A stretch of DNA of 64,000 nucleotides, taken from assembly GCA_023091735.1 (NCBI GenBank), contig JALKBU010000073.1, forward strand, positions 29,783 through 93,782, given 5' to 3'. Of the stretch, positions 59,238 through 64,000 are shown one piece after another. The DNA is from Trichomonas tenax (Eukaryota > Parabasalia > Trichomonadida > Trichomonadidae). The position numbers were made by a program, and so were the translations under genes. The notes beneath the pieces are model-generated. The model was given only the letters and a program-made list of their open reading frames with translations, had not been told where the DNA came from and did no database searches. Positions within the stretch are counted from its first letter, which is position 1, and each line of letters begins with the position of its first letter.

Positions 59238-60308
59238 TTAGTTAAGACGGAAATATGGACACCTTCTCTTAGTGGCGATAAGGCTCTGTAGATTACAAGT
59301 GATTGTGAGTGATCTACGCCTCGCTGGAGCGCATTTATCGAACTTAGAGAGTCTCGGGAGTGCATCAAGCTTAATAATTGAGCCATACCTCGGAGGATAG
59401 TTAATTTGGGAACTCTTGATCTGGTGAATCGAATACATTAAAAATTCACGCTTGATAATCGTGTAAGAAACAGTTCCTTGGTTAACAATTCCAGCCTTAA
59501 CATCAGCGTCAACCTGTTGCTTCTCAAGACCGAACAATTGGAGACTTTCTGCTTTTCCATGATATTGTGGTATACCCATGGGTGGTTCATTATTTCTTCT
59601 AACGTAATCCTGTCTGTAGCCTTCTTAGTGAGCAATTTCTTAAGCAAATCAGAGCACATTGGTGATAATGTGCTAGGATAGCATGGCTCGGCGTATACAA
59701 TCTTCTGGGCCAACCTGGAGATGTTTTCGTCGTAGAAAGGTAACTTACCTCAGCACATGGGGTAAAGAACGCATCCAGCGGACCAAATGTTGGAACTGAA
59801 GGTGCACTGTTGTCCAAGGATCATCTCTGGTGAAGCATAGGCCGGTGTGTTCATAAATTACCGGGGCAAATATTACTAAGACCGAAATCGATAACTCTGA
59901 TATTTAAGTTCATATCTAAGAGAACGTTTTCAGCCTTGCTAAGACCGAGTCATTTGTGCGAAAATGCTCCCAGCTTCGGCCTCCTTCAGCGATGCCTTCT
60001 CGTTGATGTAGTTCAGGAGCGTTCCGTTTTGCACAAACTCCATTACAACGAAATAATAATCATCGTTTTCAATAATTGAGTTTCAAAAAGGTGAGCGATG
60101 AATAGATGATTGACCATTCTAAGGATCTGAAGCTCCCTTTGTATGGACAGTTGGTAATTTTCTTCAGCGTTAGGAGATTGCTTTGGAATTAGTTTGATTG
60201 AAACTCTAGCTCCTGTTTTCTTGTGAATAGCCAGGAAAACCTGAGCGAAGGAGATTTCGCCAACATTGGTCTGTATAACGTAATTCTCGAGAGCGAACGC
60301 ATATATTT
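59238..60308 (-). pseudogene. broken CAMK-like kinase gene, paralogue of 57013-58179
   Basis: On the minus strand the copy reads LENYVIQTNVGEISFAQVFL (degenerate glycine loop), GARVSIKLIPKQ (Lys kept) and RELQILRMVNHLFIAHLFE. A shift follows, then DDYYFVVMEFVQNGTLLNYI and SIFAQM. The catalytic-loop segment with HRD is deleted: the next readable piece is KAENVLLDMNLNIRVIDFGL. Part of the activation loop is also lost, then PAYASPEMILGQQCTF and IWSAGCVLYPMC, a break, and LAQKIVYAEPCYPSTLSPMC to TDRITLEEIMNHPWVY. After another shift the tail (59579-59238) aligns with the paralogue's C-terminus. The start ATG is lost. It cannot give a kinase; it arose by tandem duplication of this subfamily. Confidence 0.85.
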
Positions 60309-60723
60309 TTTTATTAATAAAAATAATTTTGAGAATAACGTTGAATTGAAATTGTTAATAAAACCGTTTTTTCTTTCACAGAATAAATGATTATATATAA
60401 CTTGACATTAAATGTATGAACAATTTATATTTTGAATAGTGCTATCAAAATTGAAATAATTTTTTGTGGTATTCAAATTTAATTTTGATTTATTTTGATT
60501 TTTACCTATAGATTAATATTTTAACGATTTTGTTTTTCAATTATTAACTACAATATTTGATAATCATGTAGATGCTTGAAATATAACTCGAAAGCGTTTT
60601 GAATCAGATTGAAAATCATGAACAAATAAAATCAAAACATTAATCTAATCATATACCTTCCCACGGAAATATCAACAAAGTAGAAAAATTGCAAATTTCA
60701 TATAAAACAAATACCACAACATT
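60309..60723. other. intergenic DNA
   Basis: About 415 bp of AT-rich DNA; nothing recognised. Confidence 0.45.
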
Positions 60724-61152
60724 TCAGGAGATCAAAAGAATGTAAATGTAAGTTTTTTGAGAGTTAGACAAAGTTGTGTTTTCTGTTCCATAGTGGAAAA
60801 TGATATTAGACTTGTCCGGAATATATTCCAAATGAATGAGATCATCTGAATTACTTTCATGTATTGATTCGACGATGATTTCAAGAGATACGAAGGAATC
60901 TCTTGAAAATCGACGCTTACCTTCAATGCGAATGCGATAAGCATACTTTCTGAGGGCTTCATCCGACTGGCAGAGTATTAAAGGGTATATTGATGAATCT
61001 TGAGAAATTTGGAATTCTCTCATGAAGCTGTTCTGTGCATACTCGACACTTCCACCTGCTCGAAAAAAGCAATCGAGATAATTTCCGTAAAATAGGGAAG
61101 GGGAATTTGGTTGTTTGAACTCGCCATTATGTGTATGTTCTTGGACACATGA
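60724..61152 (-). pseudogene. unidentified reading frame, probably a gene fragment
   Basis: A 142-codon open stretch whose first in-frame ATG is only at 61023, with natural-looking protein before it (FKQPNSPSLFYGNYLDCFFR, AGGSVEYAQNSF). A different frame offers a plausible start (MASSNNQIPLPYF, ATG at about 61129) that runs into a stop, so a single frameshift near 61080-61100 would connect the two. The rest reads REFQISQDSSIYPLILCQSD, YAYRIRIEGKRRFSRDSFVS and SNSDDLIHLEYIPDKSNIIF. No family recognised; I call it a fragment with low confidence. Confidence 0.4.
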
Positions 61153-62122
61153 TTATATATGTTCTATTTTTAAGTTCAAAAACAATAAAATCTGCACCAC
61201 ATCTTGTCTTCTGTATTTTTGAGCGTTCTTCGGTGGTAGAACTATCCACCATTAAGCTCTTGCGTGAGCCCGAACTTAATAAAGTCATGAGCCATAATTA
61301 AAATTATAAACGCAAAAAATTCAACATTAATATTTTTAATAAAAAATTAATTAACCATAACAAAAGAATTTCTTTCCAATTTTCAAACGAAAATCTTATT
61401 TTAATTAAGGGGAACTCTATTATATTAGACACAGATTACTTATGACTAAGAATAAACAAAAAAGAAATATATATTTAGAAAAAATAATATTAAATATGTA
61501 AATATTAAGTAACAAACATTTAAGTGTGACATCAATGGGTTTTGTACTGTGAATCGGACAGTAGGAACAACTATTGTGTGCATTTCGAGATTCTCTAGTT
61601 GTTTTTGTCCAGTGCAGCATTGGGACATGACAACGAAACAGCCAGTCCTAGCGCTGCACTGATCTATCTTAATGAGTGATCACTCATCCAATAATTAATA
61701 TTAATTTTCATTATCACCTTCAAAACTATCCATATATGTTTAATACTCCATACAAACATGTAGCAAGATGTCTAGATACTAATCAAGTACTAAACACACA
61801 TATATAAACTTTTTGTTTTTAATCTCCATAACTAGAAGAAGAACAGTACATAGCACAGCTATCATTCTCAAGCATACCAATATAAAAACTGATTCCATAC
61901 AATTGAATCTCAAAAATACCATTCTAAAAATATTACATTATCAAATCAAAAACAAAAGTACGTTTATGATACATAAACACATCACAAACATATAAAGAGC
62001 GATAATCTGCATATGAGACAACTGGAAAATCATACAATATACCTTTTTTAACAATGGGATTATCTAAATCAAAAGTGACTTATTTGCAAATTGAAGAATT
62101 TCAACGACAAACATATGCGCAT
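61153..62122. other. intergenic DNA with a perfect 16-bp palindrome
   Basis: About 970 bp without a supported gene. ATGAGTGATCACTCAT at 61672-61687 is perfectly self-complementary. Small overlapping frames at 61420-61628 have no known relatives and no initiator. Confidence 0.45.
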
Positions 62123-63477
62123 TCATACATGGTATATGTGTGCACAACTCATAGAGTCTAATAATACCTCATTAATAAGTAAAATGCTAAAACCCAAATT
62201 TAACATGTAAATTTGGGTAAAGCTCACTTTTCGATCGCGTGTTACTTTTGTGCGAAGGATTTGGTCATCTTTTACACGAACATTTTTGTCAACAGTTTCG
62301 TTCTCAGAAAAAAGAGTGTCGTAAAGGAAACTCTCCATATTTTCTGCTGGATCCGTATCCAGGAGTTTATGGAGATGAAAATACTTCAAGTAGTCCTTCT
62401 CTGGAGCAGCATCTCCTGTGATGAATGTATCATGAAAATACTTCCATCCTGGAGGTGTTAGAGCATAAGTCAAACACCAAATACCTCCTTGGTCAGAATC
62501 CAAAGTGTACATGTCAAGGGAGGTTGCAAATACAGTTGCAAATTCATTCTCACGTTTCTCTTCGATTGACTGGAGAGCAAAGATAGCCCTTTTGAGCCAA
62601 ACGTACGCAGCGGAAATGGGCGTCTTCTCTGTCTCAAAAATCAAAATGAGTTTCTTAAGGACTGCAAGGGCATAGCGCAGCTTTCCCAGGAGATCGAGGT
62701 TAAGTTCTTTGAACTTACAAATTGCGTCCTTGTGCTTGAAGATGAATTCAACTATATCATAATCATACAGACAGTGTGTGGATACATGAGCTGGGCATAA
62801 AGCTTTGATATCCTCATAGTGCTGACGACACTCATCACTGAGAGAATGGAGATAAACGACAATTTTCATTGCCTGGTGGCTGTAGCAATTGTGAATACGA
62901 TGAGCAAGACAAGGAATGTGAAGAATCCGAGAGAGTTCTGCATCTGTCATATTGACAAAGCTAATGGCCAATCGCTCTTAAAACATTTGAGTTGAGCTTT
63001 GTTACCATCTGTAATGATTAATCCTATGTGTAAATTCCTTATCCTTAAGGCATCGATTCCTTCAAGAAGGCTGTCCTTGCAGTCCATTACCTTACCTCCT
63101 TTCATATGGACTGTTTCTGCTGGATAGTGATCAGCTCCTTGTAAAACATTGTGAAGAATAAAGTTGAGGCATTGATAATTTCCGACTTTTCCTTCATTGA
63201 CAGCAACATTGACAAACTTAAATGATCCAAATTCATCTATCTTCGTGATATGAATCTTTCTCGCTTCTTCTATCATCTTGCTTCTTAAGGCTTCATCAGA
63301 AATAGATGTGTAAAACTTCCGAGAAAGTATAGCAGCGTTAATGTTCTTGGTTCCGAGCTCTTTAGGATATCGAGCAACAATTTGTTGAATTGCATACTGA
63401 ATAATGAACTCAAATAAATTGGAGAATTGATCTGATAAACGAGATTTCACATATTTCTCTTCGCTCTCCTTTATATA
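62123..63477 (-). pseudogene. frameshifted, truncated transposase-like gene (possibly hAT type)
   Basis: Minus-strand frame 63477-62947 encodes LFEFIIQYAIQQIVARYPKE, VNVAVNEGKVGNYQCLNFIL and HIGLIITDGNKAQLKCFKSD; the frame changes at DWP (about 62960) and continues as FVNMTDAELSRILHIPCLAH, RIHNCYSHQ and on to 62123. The order 'I-I-T-D-G-N-K-A' then 'I-P-C-L-A-H-R-I-H-N' is the pattern of hAT-type RNase H-fold transposases (second catalytic Asp, then the Cys-x2-His motif). No BED finger is present upstream and the C-terminal dimerisation motif is not evident, so both ends appear truncated. No flanking terminal repeats were found. A host gene domesticated from a transposase is a less likely alternative given the frameshift. 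Confidence 0.55.
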
Positions 63478-64000
63478 TCACTTAGGAAAGCCATAACTTT
63501 GCAATTATGATTATTAGGCATATTAGATCATTATTGTTAATTTTGATATCGCTTTATAAAACTGTTATTAGTTAGGCCAAAACTTTTAAATCATATTAAT
63601 TATTGTATTTAAAACATGTCTATAAAATTTCATAAATTAAGTCACATTTTCGGAGATAAGAATCCCTATCCCGAGCAATAATTGTTATTTGTAAATTATT
63701 CAATTTTTCAAAAAAAAAAAAAAAACTAAACGAAGCAAACACAATGAACAGCTTTCTAATATGCTTTATAATGCACGTTTTATTTTTCTAATTTCATTAT
63801 TCGTCATACGTCCACAGAGAAAACCCCTTTTCACTCCAATAATGGTACTTTATATTCAAATATTGGGCAGTAATTTTCCTTCTGCGGTGTAGTCCCGCGA
63901 CCTTCATAACTTTTTATCTGATCAATATTTTTTCGATTTGAAAGTACTTTCATGTACTTATTGATAGTTGTCTATCCAGTGGTATAAGTGGCACAGTCTA
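63478..64000. other. non-coding DNA to the window edge
   Basis: No supported gene. It contains a run of 16 A at 63710-63725. Confidence 0.45.

Noticed and set aside
59700..59760. GTAAGT donor-like sequence in the kinase pseudogene
   Set aside because: The matching acceptor and branch motif are absent, and the break is explained by a single-base loss next to MC-GKLPFYDE.
1..64000. tRNA, rRNA or CRISPR features
   Set aside because: No cloverleaf-compatible T-loop/acceptor pairs, no conserved rRNA blocks and no regularly spaced identical repeats were noticed by eye; a tRNAscan/Infernal run would settle it.

Overview
This window looks like nuclear DNA of a trichomonad (parabasalid) such as Trichomonas vaginalis, Tritrichomonas foetus or a relative. 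The evidence is very AT-rich intergenic DNA, very long single-exon genes, and several starts preceded by the trichomonad initiator (TCA+1 followed by Y and T/A). Gene families known to be expanded in these parasites are present: BspA-like LRRs, ankyrin/DUF3447-type proteins, beta-helix surface proteins, ALK-like glycine-rich proteins, papain-family peptidase pro-regions, class 3 lipases and BEACH proteins. The species cannot be fixed from the sequence alone. I saw no rRNA, tRNA or CRISPR.

Layout: 1-1.3 kb holds a partial multipass membrane protein and a 71-residue I29 (cathepsin pro-region) gene or fragment, both on the minus strand. 1.3-8.6 kb is gene-free and carries two diverged multi-hairpin elements and a half copy of a foldback element. 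8.6-17 kb holds a mucin-stalked surface protein, an ankyrin protein, an LRR protein with a long acidic tail, and a glycine-rich protein. 17.1-18.1 kb is inverted-repeat DNA around a 182-nt hairpin. 18.1-19.25 kb is a decayed membrane-anchored class 3 lipase. 19.3-38.6 kb is the solid housekeeping core: two giant BEACH/WD40 genes on opposite strands flank a glycine-rich pseudogene, a kinesin and a DENN-domain gene. 38.7-41.2 kb is a graveyard of ankyrin and beta-helix fragments, and 41.5-45.7 kb is a large helical-repeat gene.

45.9-55 kb is bounded by a perfect 20-bp inverted repeat (45899-45918 and 54965-54984). Inside lie BspA and beta-helix remnants, a 650-bp palindrome and three small intact genes (two-TM protein, coiled-coil protein, disordered protein). 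55-64 kb holds an intact Ser/Thr kinase, a broken paralogue of it, an unidentified broken reading frame and a frameshifted transposase-like gene.

Functional themes: membrane traffic (two BEACH proteins, one DENN protein), motor/cytoskeleton (kinesin) and a surface/secreted repertoire in which most copies are dead. The DNA most worth following up is the non-coding inverted-repeat material: tandem hairpin arrays, a long hairpin within inverted repeats, a palindromic element with a solo half, and the 9.1-kb unit. Residue positions are approximate unless a motif is quoted, and all family names come from reading the protein sequences, not from database searches.
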